Assembly: GCF_009910705.1 (NCBI RefSeq)
Contig: NZ_JAAAXJ010000002.1
Location: 186,001 to 250,000, forward strand
Direction of reading: 5' to 3'
Length of the DNA stretch: 64,000 nt
Origin: Microvirga arsenatis
GTDB lineage: Bacteria; Pseudomonadota; Alphaproteobacteria; Rhizobiales; Beijerinckiaceae
The translations under genes were made by a program, and so were the position numbers. The notes beneath the pieces are model-generated. The model saw only the letters and a list, made by a program, of their open reading frames with translations, was not told the origin of the DNA and searched no databases. Below, one piece after another: positions 20,859 through 29,600 of the stretch; the stretch's first letter is position 1; every line of letters starts with the position of its first letter.

Positions 20859-20868
20859 AATCTCAGGC

Positions 20869-20904
20869 TATAATCAACGTTTGTTACAATATATAATCAA
20901 CAAA
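20869..20904. promoter_or_regulatory. AT-rich direct and inverted repeats upstream of rlpA
   Basis: TATAATCAAC occurs at 20869-20878 and 20892-20901, 23 bases apart, and TTTGTT/AACAAA face each other at 20880-20885 and 20899-20904. This AT-rich island in a GC-rich background, about 125 bases before the rlpA start, is probably a promoter with a regulator site. Nothing identifies the regulator. Confidence 0.35.
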
Positions 20905-21026
20905 TTCGCGGCGAAGAGAATTCGTCCAGGCTAAAGCCGCCGTTCATCTACCATGTAGAACGTCTTATTCTTGCCCCATTAGCCTCCATCTTGCACGACC
21001 TCGTACAACAAATAAGGGAATGCAAC

Positions 21027-21416
21027 GTGGATCAACGCAAGGCAACGCTCACACTCGCCGGCTTGTTCATCGCCGGATCGGCTCTCTTCTCTGCGCCGGT
21101 GGCGCAGGCGCAGCCGGCTGAAACCTCCAGCAGAGTGATCCAGAGCGGCCGCGCCTCCTGGTATGGCCCGGGCTTTCACGGACGCAGGACGGCCAGCGGC
21201 GAAACCTTCAACACCCATGCTCTCACCGCCGCCCATCGCACCCTCCCCTTCGGCACCAAGGTGCGGGTGGTGAACAAGCGCACCGGCAAGTCCGTCGTCG
21301 TACGCATCAACGATCGCGGTCCTTTCGCCCATGGCCGCGTGATTGATCTCTCCAAGGCCTCGGCGCAGGCGATCGGCATCTCGGGGGTCGGTTCCGTCAC
21401 CCTCGCGCAGCTCTGA
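21027..21416 (+). CDS. rlpA: RlpA-like septal/cell-wall double-psi beta-barrel protein
   Basis: The 129-residue product from GTG 21027 (site AAGGGA upstream) has a signal peptide ending near APVAQAQ. The double-psi beta-barrel has the family motifs [30 protein letters not shown] and [16 protein letters not shown]. RlpA enzymes are lytic transglycosylases acting on peptidoglycan lacking stem peptides; this short form lacks the SPOR domain. A TTG start 36 bases upstream would spoil the signal peptide. Confidence 0.88.
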   Translation: MDQRKATLTLAGLFIAGSALFSAPVAQAQPAETSSRVIQSGRASWYGPGFHGRRTASGETFNTHALTAAHRTLPFGTKVRVVNKRTGKSVVVRINDRGPFAHGRVIDLSKASAQAIGISGVGSVTLAQL

Positions 21417-21569
21417 TGCGCTCCCTTTTCCTATCGATTTTTTTCATCACCTAACGATTGCGAAAACCTCCTGGCCGGCATCCCCGGCCGGGAGATTTAT
21501 GGAACTCAGACCCCTTTCATCCGCTTTTCCCCCGTCACCTTTTCTCCAGAAGAGGCCTTTGGGAAACGC

Positions 21570-22358
21570 ATGAAAATCGGTTGGCCGCTGGCACTCAACA
21601 CCGCTGTCCTGACGCTGCTGACGGCTGCAGCCCCCATGGCCGCCGCGCAGACCGGACGAGCTTGGATCGACCCTCCGGCCGAGGGCTCGGCAGCGCCGCC
21701 CCCTTCGCCCGGGTCCCAGGCGCCGGCATCGCCCCCGCCGCAGGCTGCCTCGCCGGCCCCGCCTGCAACGAACCCTCCCGTTCAATCCGCGCAGCCGCAG
21801 ACCCCGATCATCCGGCCCGATCCCGCCCCCAGCCGCCAGGCGGAGCAGCCCGCCTCCCCGCCTTCCGCCGCGCCGCCAGCCGTGACGGCCCAGCCGAGGC
21901 GCGACCCGGAAGACGACAAGCGCACCGCCAGGGCCTCCGTGGCCAAGCGGTTTGCCACCGACTATCTCAACTCCTGGTCTGCCCCGAACGACGCAGCCCT
22001 CGAGGCAACGGCAGCCTTCTACGCCCCGCGCGTGCTGTTTCACGGCCGCGAGGTCAGCCTGAAGCGGCTTTTCGACGAGAAGCGCCGCTTCGTGAAGCGC
22101 TGGCCGGAGCGGGAGTACCGCCCGCGCGAGGACGGGGTCGGCACGGTGTGCAACCCGGCCGGGGAGATCTGCACGGTACATGCGGTCTTCGACTTCACGG
22201 CCTCCCATCCCAGGCGCCGACGCATCTCTCAGGGGACGGGAGCGCTGCAGCTCGTGGTTCAATTCATCGGCGACAGGCCTGTGATCGTGGCCGAGCACAG
22301 CACGCTGCTCGGCCAGGAACGCAAGCGCAACCTCGCTGAGGGAGCCTCTCATGATTGA
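21570..22358 (+). CDS. Secreted Pro-rich protein with NTF2-like domain, function unknown
   Basis: The 262-residue protein begins with a signal peptide (about 1-27), then a Pro/Ala-rich linker (about 30-115), then a globular C-terminal part. That part has an NTF2/SnoaL-like pattern: helices with YLNSWSAPN, then VLFHGREVSLKRLFDEK, and beta strands including two Cys (VCNPAGEICTVHA). A periplasmic or cell-wall role is likely. It overlaps the next gene by eight bases, which indicates co-translation and perhaps joint function. Confidence 0.7.
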   Translation: MKIGWPLALNTAVLTLLTAAAPMAAAQTGRAWIDPPAEGSAAPPPSPGSQAPASPPPQAASPAPPATNPPVQSAQPQTPIIRPDPAPSRQAEQPASPPSAAPPAVTAQPRRDPEDDKRTARASVAKRFATDYLNSWSAPNDAALEATAAFYAPRVLFHGREVSLKRLFDEKRRFVKRWPEREYRPREDGVGTVCNPAGEICTVHAVFDFTASHPRRRRISQGTGALQLVVQFIGDRPVIVAEHSTLLGQERKRNLAEGASHD

Positions 22359-23496
22359 CGACACGATCGCCCAGGATCCATCCGCGGATTCGCGCCGCTC
22401 CTGGACCCGCATGCGGGAGAAGATGCGCGAGACCATCCATGCGGAACTCGACAGGATCAATCCCACCGACGATGCCCGCCGTGCCCTCGAGCTGATCATC
22501 GAATCCTCCGTGCGGCCATCGGAGGTGGATGGGGAGCTCAAGCTCACGGTCATCGATCATGACGGCAAGCCGCGGACCATCGAGAGGGACGGGCAGCACT
22601 CGGAGTTCACGCTCCAGGATCTCTTGGCGGAGCTGCGCGGGCGCTATCCGGTTCTGTTCAGGCCCGCGAAGCCGGAGGAGCCGGCCAAAGCCGTGGACGA
22701 CGGAACGCCGAAGGCGCCCGCCAAGCCGCGGCGCGACTGGCTCACCCTCGATACGAAGGAGGCCGGCTCCAAGCAGGAGGTCCACCCGGCTCGGGCCGAG
22801 CCCATGCCCTTGCAGATGCCGCAGCAGAAGAAGCTGCGCATCCATGAATGGTCCCGCACCACGCTCGACGGCTGGAAAGCCGCCGCATCGCGGCTCGGGC
22901 CCAAGGTCCGGTCCGAGGATGGAGATGCGGCGGCTGCCGAGCACGACCGCATGGTGTTCGGCACCATGGGCGCGCGCTCCTGGGCGCGACCGAGCCTGAT
23001 CCTGGGCGCCGTGGCGGTTCTTGCGCTTCTGGGGGTCGGCGCCCTGCTGTTCCGGGGCGACGACGCGCCGTCGCAGGCGGTGGCGAGGGCTCCTTCCGGC
23101 CCGAGCGCCGCCACGCCCGGCCCGATCCGCGATCCGGAGCCCCTGACGACCGGCTCGACCAACGCCTCCGGCTCCCTGCGGGGCGTGCCCGAGGTGATCG
23201 ATACGGCAACGCTCTCGCTGAACGGCGAGGTGGTGCGCCTGTTCGGCGTCGAATGGGCTCCCGGCGCCGGCAAGCCGGAGGATCTGGCGCAGTATCTTCA
23301 GGGGCGCGAGGTGGCCTGCACGCCGGCGGGCGCGAACGACGTGTACCGGTGCCAGGTCGGAGGTCAGGACCTGTCGCGCGTGGTGCTGTTCAATGGCGGC
23401 GGGAAGCCGACCGGGGAGGCGACGCCGGAGCTGAAGGCCGCCGCCGACAAGGCCCGCGAGGCGAAGATCGGCGTCTGGGGCAAGCAGCAGCCATAA
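22351..23496 (+). CDS. Membrane-anchored protein with C-terminal SNase-like domain
   Basis: The 381-residue protein has a cytoplasmic N-terminal region (1-210, with an alpha/beta part near 60-105). One transmembrane helix spans about 215-234. After a Pro/Ser linker comes a C-terminal domain (about 275-381) that resembles the staphylococcal nuclease OB-fold: VIDTATLSLNGEVVRLFGVEWAPG, then a Cys-containing core and VWGKQQP. Key nuclease Arg/Glu residues are not obvious, so it may be a non-catalytic binding domain facing the periplasm. Its stop codon runs into the terminator of the opposing min operon. Confidence 0.65.
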   Translation: MIDDTIAQDPSADSRRSWTRMREKMRETIHAELDRINPTDDARRALELIIESSVRPSEVDGELKLTVIDHDGKPRTIERDGQHSEFTLQDLLAELRGRYPVLFRPAKPEEPAKAVDDGTPKAPAKPRRDWLTLDTKEAGSKQEVHPARAEPMPLQMPQQKKLRIHEWSRTTLDGWKAAASRLGPKVRSEDGDAAAAEHDRMVFGTMGARSWARPSLILGAVAVLALLGVGALLFRGDDAPSQAVARAPSGPSAATPGPIRDPEPLTTGSTNASGSLRGVPEVIDTATLSLNGEVVRLFGVEWAPGAGKPEDLAQYLQGREVACTPAGANDVYRCQVGGQDLSRVVLFNGGGKPTGEATPELKAAADKAREAKIGVWGKQQP

Positions 23497-23527
23497 AAAA
23501 GCGGCCCCTGCATCGGCAGGAGCCGCT
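23495..23527 (-). terminator. Rho-independent terminator of minCDE
   Basis: On the minus strand AGCGGCTCCTGC pairs with GCAGGGGCCGCT across loop CGAT (11 pairs, one mismatch), followed by a T-run. It lies 16 bases after the minE stop and touches the stop codon of the convergent SNase-like gene. Confidence 0.85.
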
Positions 23528-23542
23528 CACCTCGATCGTGGC

Positions 23543-23806
23543 TTAGGCGCTCACTGCGGCGGGAGCGGGAATCTCGATCTCGATCTCGAGGGTCGAGATG
23601 TCCGAGTCGCGATTCATCTTCACCTGAACGTTGTCCTGCTCCACCATCACGTGGCGGCGGACGACGGCCAGGATCTCTTCCCGCAGCTGGGCGACAAGAT
23701 CGGGCTTGCCCCCGACGATGCCGCGCTCGTGCGCCAGCAGGATCTGCAGGCGCTCGCGCGCCACGGGCGCGGAGGTGCGCCGGTTGAAGAAGCTCAAGAG
23801 GTTCAT
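23543..23806 (-). CDS. minE: Cell division topological specificity factor MinE
   Basis: The 87-residue protein has the MinE layout: amphipathic membrane-binding N-terminus ([10 protein letters not shown]), the MinD-contact helix ([13 protein letters not shown]), and the beta-rich dimerisation domain ending with long strands. It stimulates MinD ATPase and drives MinCD away from midcell. It overlaps minD by four bases and is the last gene of the operon. Confidence 0.97.
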   Translation of the reverse strand: MNLLSFFNRRTSAPVARERLQILLAHERGIVGGKPDLVAQLREEILAVVRRHVMVEQDNVQVKMNRDSDISTLEIEIEIPAPAAVSA

Positions 23807-24618
23807 GCGGCCCTCCGTCCGAACAGCTTGCCGAACAGGCCCTTCCTGTCGGTCGGGATGGTGAGCTCGACAGTCTCGCCCTTGAGCCGGCGCACCGCAT
23901 CGAAATAGGCCCGGCCCGGCGCGCTGGCAGGATTGTTGAGCGTCACCGGCGAGCCCACGTTCGAGGCCCGCAGCACTTCCTCGCTCTCAGGGATGATGCC
24001 GATGAGCGGGATGGAGAGGATCTCGAGAACGTCGTCGACTTTGAGCATCTCGCCGCGCTCGGCACGGACGGGATCGTAGCGGGTGAGCAGCAGGTGCTTC
24101 TCGATGCGCTCGCCCTTCTCGGCCTTCTCGGTCTTGGAGTCGAGCAGCCCGATGATGCGGTCGGAGTCGCGCACCGAGGAGACTTCCGGATTGGTGACGA
24201 CCACCGCGACGTCCGCATGGCGCATGGCCATGGTCGCGCCGCGCTCGATGCCGGCCGGGCTGTCGCAGATGATCCAGTCGAACTTTTCGCGCAGCTCGTT
24301 GAGGACGCGCTCGACGCCCTCTTCCGTCAGCGCATCCTTGTCGCGGGTCTGGGAGGCCGGCAGCAGGGAGAGGTTCTCCAGCCGCTTGTCGCGGATGAGC
24401 GCCTGATTGAGCTTCGCATCGCCCTGCACCACGTTGATGAGGTCGAACACCACCCGGCGCTCGGCTCCCATCACGAGATCCAGGTTGCGCAGGCCGACGT
24501 CGAAGTCGATGACGACGACCTTCTCGCCGCCATGCGCCAGCGCCGCGCCCAGAGCCGCCGAAGACGTTGTCTTGCCAACGCCACCCTTGCCGGAAGTTAC
24601 GACCAAGACTTTGGCCAT
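23803..24618 (-). CDS. minD: Septum site-determining ATPase MinD
   Basis: This 271-residue ParA/MinD ATPase has the deviant Walker A KGGVGKTT at 11-18 with the signature Lys11, switch motif CDSPAGIE, and a C-terminal amphipathic membrane-targeting helix (KGLFGKLFG near the end). ATP-bound MinD binds the membrane and recruits MinC. ATG 24618 is the start. Longer upstream reading runs through the intergenic gap. It is 17 bases downstream of minC. Confidence 0.97.
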   Translation of the reverse strand: MAKVLVVTSGKGGVGKTTSSAALGAALAHGGEKVVVIDFDVGLRNLDLVMGAERRVVFDLINVVQGDAKLNQALIRDKRLENLSLLPASQTRDKDALTEEGVERVLNELREKFDWIICDSPAGIERGATMAMRHADVAVVVTNPEVSSVRDSDRIIGLLDSKTEKAEKGERIEKHLLLTRYDPVRAERGEMLKVDDVLEILSIPLIGIIPESEEVLRASNVGSPVTLNNPASAPGRAYFDAVRRLKGETVELTIPTDRKGLFGKLFGRRAA

Positions 24619-24635
24619 TGTCGTCTCTCTTTCTC

Positions 24636-25358
24636 TCAATCCATGGTTTTCAGGATGATGGAGTCGCCATCCAGGTTCACTTGCACGGGCTGACCGAGGA
24701 ACTTGCCGCCGAGATCGTCGGCGGTCTTGTAGAGCCCATCGATCGCAATCAACTCGGCTTCGAACTTGCGGCAGAAGATGCGCGCCTTGCTGTTTCCGGT
24801 GCATCCGGCGATGGCGCGGCCGCGCAGGGAGCCGTAGACATGGATCGAGCCGCCCGCGACGATCTCGGAGCCCGAAGCCACCGAACCCAGAACCGTCACG
24901 TCGCCTTCCGGGTGAAGGATCGACTGGCCCGAGCGCACCGAGCCCTCGATCAGGAGCGACTTCTCCGGCACGGGCGCATCCCCGAAGGGCGAGCCCGCCG
25001 CGGCCATGGCAGCGTTCGCCGCATCCGGAACGTCGATCTCGCCCGCGGGCTTTCCGCCGCTGATCTGCGGCGGCATGTCGGCGTCCACGTTCTCGGGCGC
25101 GGCGCCCTCGAGGCCGATGACGCGGATGTTGCGCATCTTGAAGGCCGCGAGCAGGAACTTCAGCTCCGACTTCGAGGGCTTGAGCGAGGACACATCGGCA
25201 ATGATGGGACGCCCGGTGAAAAATCCGGGCGAGCGCTCCGAGACGGCGTCGAGGTCTTCGAGCCAGTCCCTCAGCGGCACCTCAGGCGCGAGCACCAGGG
25301 CCATGAAGGACCTGCCGCGGAAGCGAAGCGATGGACGATTTCGAACGGCAATGGTCAC
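24636..25358 (-). CDS. minC: Septum site-determining protein MinC
   Basis: The 240-residue FtsZ assembly inhibitor has an N-terminal domain (1-110, LRFRGRSFMALVLAP and LKFLLAAFKMRNIRVIGL), a linker, and the C-terminal beta-helix domain (about 133-240) with the conserved GSVRSGQSI, GDVTVLGSV and GSIHVYGSLRGRAIAG. It opens the minCDE operon. A CtrA-type box lies 47 bases upstream. Confidence 0.96.
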   Translation of the reverse strand: MTIAVRNRPSLRFRGRSFMALVLAPEVPLRDWLEDLDAVSERSPGFFTGRPIIADVSSLKPSKSELKFLLAAFKMRNIRVIGLEGAAPENVDADMPPQISGGKPAGEIDVPDAANAAMAAAGSPFGDAPVPEKSLLIEGSVRSGQSILHPEGDVTVLGSVASGSEIVAGGSIHVYGSLRGRAIAGCTGNSKARIFCRKFEAELIAIDGLYKTADDLGGKFLGQPVQVNLDGDSIILKTMD

Positions 25359-25745
25359 GGGAGTTCAGATTCCTTTAATACCCCATGATTTCGACCGTTT
25401 ATGGTTAATGGACGGTTAAAGGTGCCGGCTGACGATCAAGAAAATTGCGAATTTTGCCGTCGTCCCTGCGCATCCGCTTCCGGAGAATCCTGGGGACAAG
25501 GAGAGACATTCGCCCCCTTCAAGGAATATAAAGATAAAACCTATCCCTTTATGAGTATTCGATATCACTTCTTGAGTAGTAGTTTACGTTCAAAGCTGAA
25601 TTGACCCAGAGAACAATGGGCATAGGATGAGCTTTCTTTCGTTTTGTTTTCCCAGTTTTCAAGATTATTTTCAGGCGACGAATTGCGAAAACAGAACGAT
25701 CGAATCGACAGGCGGTCGCAAGGCCAGGTCCACGGGAGGACGAGA
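25359..25745. other. Intergenic region minC / TAXI gene (387 bases)
   Basis: This divergent control region is markedly AT-richer than its surroundings. It holds the CtrA-like box near minC and an AT-rich stretch at about 25520-25600. No open frame in it looks coding, and I see no RNA gene. Confidence 0.6.
25405..25419 (-). promoter_or_regulatory. CtrA-type binding site upstream of minC
   Basis: The minus strand reads TTAA, seven bases (CCGTCCA), TTAACC, which is a full match to the alphaproteobacterial CtrA consensus TTAA-N7-TTAAC. It is 47 bases before the minC start codon and in the same orientation. Control of min genes by CtrA has been described in Rhizobiales; binding here is inferred from the motif. 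Confidence 0.7.
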
Positions 25746-26909
25746 ATGTCGGGTCGAGTTTCGGTTCTTCAATCAACCCAGCATGGTTTGAGACATTGGC
25801 TGCGCCAGGCCGGCATCGCAGGGGCGGTGCTCGCGGCAGCACTGTCCTGCGCCCAGGCCCAGACCGGGCCGGCCTTCGCCCCCTCCCGCGCCAATGCGGG
25901 AACCCTCGGCGTCATCTCGGGCGGAGCCGACGGCACCTACATCCGCATCGCGGCCGACCTCGCCAACGTGCTCGATGGCGAAGACCTGCGCGTGCTGCCC
26001 ATGATCGGGCGCGGCTCGCTGCAGAACCTGCGCGACATCATGTTCCTGCGCGGCGTCGACATCGGCATCGTGCAGATGGATGCGCGCGAGCAGCTGAAGG
26101 CGGAGAACCTGCAGGACAGCGCCGTGCGGCGCCTGCGCTTCATCACCCGCCTTTACAACGAGGAGGTCCACATCATCGCCAGCCGCGAGATCACGGACCT
26201 CCGGCAGCTCGAGGGCCGGAAGGTCAATATCGACAAGGCCGGCAGCGGCACCAACCTGACCTCGCGCCTGATCTTCGAGAAGCTCGGGATCAAGCCCGAG
26301 GTGACCACCTTCGATCAGGCGTCCTCCTACGCGAAGCTGAAGTCCGGCGAGATCCAGGCCGCCGTCTATGTGGCCGGCCGGCCGGTGCGGGCCATCGCGG
26401 AGTTTCAGACCGACGGGCGCTTCCATCTTCTCTCCATCCCCTTCGAGGGAGAGATCGCCGAAAGCTACTTCCCGGCCCGCTTCGAGAATGGGGATTACCC
26501 GCAGCTCGTGGGCAAGGACAAGCCCGTCGAGACCCTGGCCGTCGGCAGCCTGCTCGCCGTGTTCAACTGGCCCGAGAACTCCGACCGCTACAACCGGGTC
26601 AGGCGTTTCGTGGATGCCTTCTTCTCCCGCTTCGACGAGTTCCTGCAGCCGGGGCGTCATCCGAAGTGGAAGGAAGTCAACCTCGCTGCCGACGTGCCCG
26701 GATGGGAACGTGTGAGGCCGGCTCAGGACTGGCTCGACCGCGCCGCCGCGGCCAGCAGGCCGGCGCCCCAGGTCCAGAGCTTCGAGACCTTCATCAAGGA
26801 CCGGGGCATCAATGTCTCGGCCGAGCAGCGCGAGGTGCTGTTCAGGGAGTTCCTCGCCTGGCAGAGCGACCGGCAGAGAGCCCTGCGGCGTAGCGCCAGA
26901 CAGGATTGA
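25746..26909 (+). CDS. TAXI family TRAP transporter solute-binding protein
   Basis: The 387-residue protein has an N-terminal signal peptide (to about residue 39, ALSCAQAQ) and the TAXI-family start LGVISGGADGTYIRIAADLANVLD, then the periplasmic two-lobed binding fold. TAXI proteins bind small carboxylates such as glutamate. ATG 25746 follows GGGAGGACGAG. No TRAP membrane subunit is encoded nearby, so it is an orphan binding or sensing protein. The next gene encodes a secreted coiled-coil protein on the same strand, 83 bases on. Confidence 0.85.
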   Translation: MSGRVSVLQSTQHGLRHWLRQAGIAGAVLAAALSCAQAQTGPAFAPSRANAGTLGVISGGADGTYIRIAADLANVLDGEDLRVLPMIGRGSLQNLRDIMFLRGVDIGIVQMDAREQLKAENLQDSAVRRLRFITRLYNEEVHIIASREITDLRQLEGRKVNIDKAGSGTNLTSRLIFEKLGIKPEVTTFDQASSYAKLKSGEIQAAVYVAGRPVRAIAEFQTDGRFHLLSIPFEGEIAESYFPARFENGDYPQLVGKDKPVETLAVGSLLAVFNWPENSDRYNRVRRFVDAFFSRFDEFLQPGRHPKWKEVNLAADVPGWERVRPAQDWLDRAAAASRPAPQVQSFETFIKDRGINVSAEQREVLFREFLAWQSDRQRALRRSARQD

Positions 26910-26947
26910 TTGAGCCTTCAAGACCAAGAACCCGAGACAGGACCAAA

Positions 26948-26972
26948 GCCAAAGGCCCTCCCAGCCTTTGGC
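26948..26972 (+). repeat. Perfect 9-base-pair hairpin between the TAXI and coiled-coil genes
   Basis: GCCAAAGGC at 26948-26956 and GCCTTTGGC at 26964-26972 form a perfect stem around a seven-base loop. No T-tract follows, so it is more likely an RNA processing/stability element than a terminator. Confidence 0.5.
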
Positions 26973-26992
26973 CCTTCGGAAGGAGGTCCGAC

Positions 26993-28534
26993 ATGATTGG
27001 GCATCGACCATCCGCTTTGAAGCACCTCACCACGGAAACCGTGGCGGCCACCCTTCTCGGCCTGGCGCTCCTCGGCCCTGCCGGCGCCGAGACCTCCTCT
27101 CCCAAAGGCTTCGGTCCCGCAGCGCAAGGCGGCCCTGCGACCGCCGCGGCCGACAGGAACGACCTGCGGGGGCTCCTGCCGCTTCTCCTCACCTCCCCGA
27201 ACCGCAAGCAGCTTGCGGCCCACCTCGAAGCGGCCATGCGGCGGGGGGACATGAAAGCGGCCGAGACCATTCTCAACACGGCCATCGAAGTCGGCACCCT
27301 TGCCATTGCCCTCAGCGACTACCTGAACGATCCCGGCCTGCTCGGGACCCTGCAGGACCTCGGCATCCAGAGCGCCCTCCCGCCGACCCCGGCGCCCGCT
27401 TCGTCTTCGGCGGCTCAGGCCTGCCCGGTTCTGCCGGAGACGACATCTCACAACCTTGCTGCCCTGCAGGAGGCCCTGGAGCGCGAGCAGTCCCTCGGCA
27501 GCATGGTCTCGCAGACGCTCGCCACCCTCATGCAGGACCACAACATGCTTGCTGCGCGGTTCGAGACCGAAACGCAGGCCAAGGCCCTTCTCGTCTCCGA
27601 GATGCGTCAGGCGCTGCAGCGGGAGCAGGACCGGGCCGCCGTGGCGGAACGGGAGCTGCAGAAGCTCTACGGCGAGTACCGCGCCCTGCAGGAAGCCAAG
27701 GGCCAGAGCACGGCCTCCGCCGCGCGCGGCGCCGACATGGAGGCTCTCCTGCAGCAGGAGCGGGAACGGGGCGCCGACGCCATGCGCCAGCTGACAGGCC
27801 TGCAACGGGAGCTGCAGGATCTCCGTAACGCGCGAGACACGCAGGCTGCCCAGGCCTCGGAGCTGGAGCGGGCCTTGGCCCGGGCCCAGATGCGCGGCGA
27901 TGCCCTGGCGCAGGAGCTTGCCCAGACGGGAGAGGAGCTGCGCGCCGCGCAGGCTCTCCGGCAGGCGGGCCCGACACCGGTGATGCTGCGTCTTGCCGCA
28001 GCAGGCAACGAACCGTCCTTCCCCCCGCCCGACGCAGCACCCTCCGGGCCAGCGGCAGCCGCAGGGCCGGTCGAGGCGAGGTCTGCGTCCGAGGAGCGCA
28101 GGCCTGCGCCTCGGGAGACCCCTCCCGCCCTGCCGCGGCAGGAGACCGGATCGGTCGTGGTGGCGTTCCTGCCCTCCGGGATCGACCCGCTGCCGCTCGC
28201 GCCCGAGCGGCCGAAGACGGAGATCCAGGCCGCCGCCCCGCGGCCTGAGCCCGCGGCCGAGCCGCCAAAGGCCGACGACCGCCTCGTGGCCCGTGCCGAG
28301 GAGCTTCTAAGCAAGGGCGACGTGAGCGGCGCGCGCCTCCTTCTGGAACGCGCCCTGGCGAGCGGCCATGCCCGCGCCGCCTTCCTTCTGGCCGAGACCT
28401 TCGACCCGAATGCCCTGTCGCGGCTGGGCGCGCTCGGGTTGCGCGGCGACACCGGCAAGGCGCGCGAGTTCTACGCCAGGGCACAGGCTCTGGGCCTTGC
28501 TCAGGCCGGGGAGCGGCTGGATGCGCTCAAGTAA
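26993..28534 (+). CDS. Secreted coiled-coil protein with Sel1/TPR-like C-terminus
   Basis: The reading from ATG 26993 (strong AGGAGG six bases upstream) gives 513 residues. A signal peptide (VAATLLGLALLGPAGAE) is followed by a helical domain. A long Gln/Glu/Arg-rich coiled coil (about 130-310) and a Pro-rich linker come next. The C-terminus (about 410-513) has helical repeats ARLLLERALASGHARAAFLLAETFD and TGKAREFYARAQALGLAQA, as in Sel1-like/TPR proteins. It is probably a periplasmic scaffold. It may be co-transcribed with the TAXI gene. Exact role unknown. Confidence 0.75.
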   Translation: MIGHRPSALKHLTTETVAATLLGLALLGPAGAETSSPKGFGPAAQGGPATAAADRNDLRGLLPLLLTSPNRKQLAAHLEAAMRRGDMKAAETILNTAIEVGTLAIALSDYLNDPGLLGTLQDLGIQSALPPTPAPASSSAAQACPVLPETTSHNLAALQEALEREQSLGSMVSQTLATLMQDHNMLAARFETETQAKALLVSEMRQALQREQDRAAVAERELQKLYGEYRALQEAKGQSTASAARGADMEALLQQERERGADAMRQLTGLQRELQDLRNARDTQAAQASELERALARAQMRGDALAQELAQTGEELRAAQALRQAGPTPVMLRLAAAGNEPSFPPPDAAPSGPAAAAGPVEARSASEERRPAPRETPPALPRQETGSVVVAFLPSGIDPLPLAPERPKTEIQAAAPRPEPAAEPPKADDRLVARAEELLSKGDVSGARLLLERALASGHARAAFLLAETFDPNALSRLGALGLRGDTGKAREFYARAQALGLAQAGERLDALK

Positions 28535-28552
28535 GCCGATGGATGGGGCGCT

Positions 28553-28810
28553 TTAGAACGGCACCCACTCGCCGCCTTCGGTCAGCGAATCCACGGCCCG
28601 CTCCAGGGCCGTGCCGGCATCGAGCAGATGCTGGGCCGTCTGCTGGACCTGCAGGGCTGGCCCGGGAAGGCCGGCCACATGCTCCGTCAGCTCGCGCACC
28701 CGCTCGATCAGGTCGATGAGCTCGGCGGCCAAGGCTGCCCGCTCCTCCGCGTCGGCGGTCGAGGCGCGTCCTGGCTTCAGGCGCGGAGCGAGGGGGATCA
28801 CGTTCGACAT
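28553..28810 (-). CDS. Small conserved helical protein (85 aa)
   Basis: From ATG 28810 the 85-residue product is almost entirely helical. It begins MSNVIPLAPRLKPGR and has heptad-like helices (ALAAELIDLIERVRELTEHVAG). There is no signal peptide. The family is not recognised. It is convergent with the coiled-coil gene. Confidence 0.6.
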   Translation of the reverse strand: MSNVIPLAPRLKPGRASTADAEERAALAAELIDLIERVRELTEHVAGLPGPALQVQQTAQHLLDAGTALERAVDSLTEGGEWVPF

Positions 28811-28962
28811 GCCTTCAAAATCTTCCTTTGGCGCGCTGAGGGCAATGGAGGGCCCCGGCGTGATCCACAGCAAACCGCAGCCTTAAGTTCCGGCCCCGCT
28901 TTGTGCCAGTCTCCGGTGAACGGAAGATTGACGCCCCCGCAGGCCCATCGAGGCTTGACTCC

Positions 28963-28986
28963 AATATACTGGATAAATAGTATATT
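28963..28986. promoter_or_regulatory. Inverted repeat, probable operator of the XRE-cupin regulator
   Basis: AATATAC (28963-28969) and GTATATT (28980-28986) form a perfect palindrome with a ten-base AT-rich spacer. It ends three bases before the regulator start and overlaps the likely -10 region; TTGACT at 28955-28960 could be the -35. Autoregulation is the simplest reading. Confidence 0.6.
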
Positions 28987-28989
28987 TTC

Positions 28990-29592
28990 ATGGATACTCC
29001 GTCGAGCATCACCGCCCACCTGTCGGCGCGCCTGCGGGAGCTGCGCTCCGGGAGCGGGCTGAGCCTCGACGGCCTGGCCGAGCGCACCGGCGTGAGCCGC
29101 TCGATGATCTCCCTGATCGAGCGGGGCGAGAGCAGCCCCACGGCCGCCGTGCTCGACAAGCTTGCGGCGGGCCTGGGCGTGACGCTGGCTTCGCTCTTTG
29201 CGGCCAGGGAAGGCGCCGACGCCTCCCCCCTGGCGCGACGGGAGAGCCAGCCCGTCTGGCGCGACCCGGAAAGCGGCTATCTGCGCCGCAACCTCTCGGC
29301 TCCCGGCTTTCCTTCCCCGATCGAGCTGGTCGAGGTGATCCTCCCGCCCGGCGCGCGCGTCGCCTACGACACGGGGCACCGTGCCGCTATGGTCCATCAG
29401 CAGATCTGGATCGTCGAGGGCGGCATCGAGCTCACCCTCGGCGACGAGACCTACCGGCTGGCCGCGGGGGACTGCCTGTCCATGCGCCTCGATCGCCCGA
29501 CCGTCTTCCGCAACCTCGCCGGGGAACCGGCCCGCTACCTGGTGGCCCTCGCCACCGACGGACGGGCAGGCCCCACCGGCGCCAAAAGCTGA
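28990..29592 (+). CDS. XRE family regulator with C-terminal cupin domain
   Basis: This 200-residue regulator has an N-terminal helix-turn-helix of Cro/CI type (about 12-66, LSLDGLAERTGVSRSMISLIERGESSP) and a C-terminal cupin sensor domain (about 110-190, with WIVEGGIELTLGD and AAGDCLSMRLDRP). Such proteins sense small metabolites and often control a neighbouring enzyme or transporter. The GNAT gene follows after eight bases, so the two are likely one operon. Confidence 0.9.
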   Translation: MDTPSSITAHLSARLRELRSGSGLSLDGLAERTGVSRSMISLIERGESSPTAAVLDKLAAGLGVTLASLFAAREGADASPLARRESQPVWRDPESGYLRRNLSAPGFPSPIELVEVILPPGARVAYDTGHRAAMVHQQIWIVEGGIELTLGDETYRLAAGDCLSMRLDRPTVFRNLAGEPARYLVALATDGRAGPTGAKS

Positions 29593-29600
29593 AACATCTC

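Noticed and set aside
26906-26992. Upstream extension of the coiled-coil gene to 26906
   Set aside because: The extension would destroy the signal peptide, and ATG 26993 has a strong AGGAGG site.
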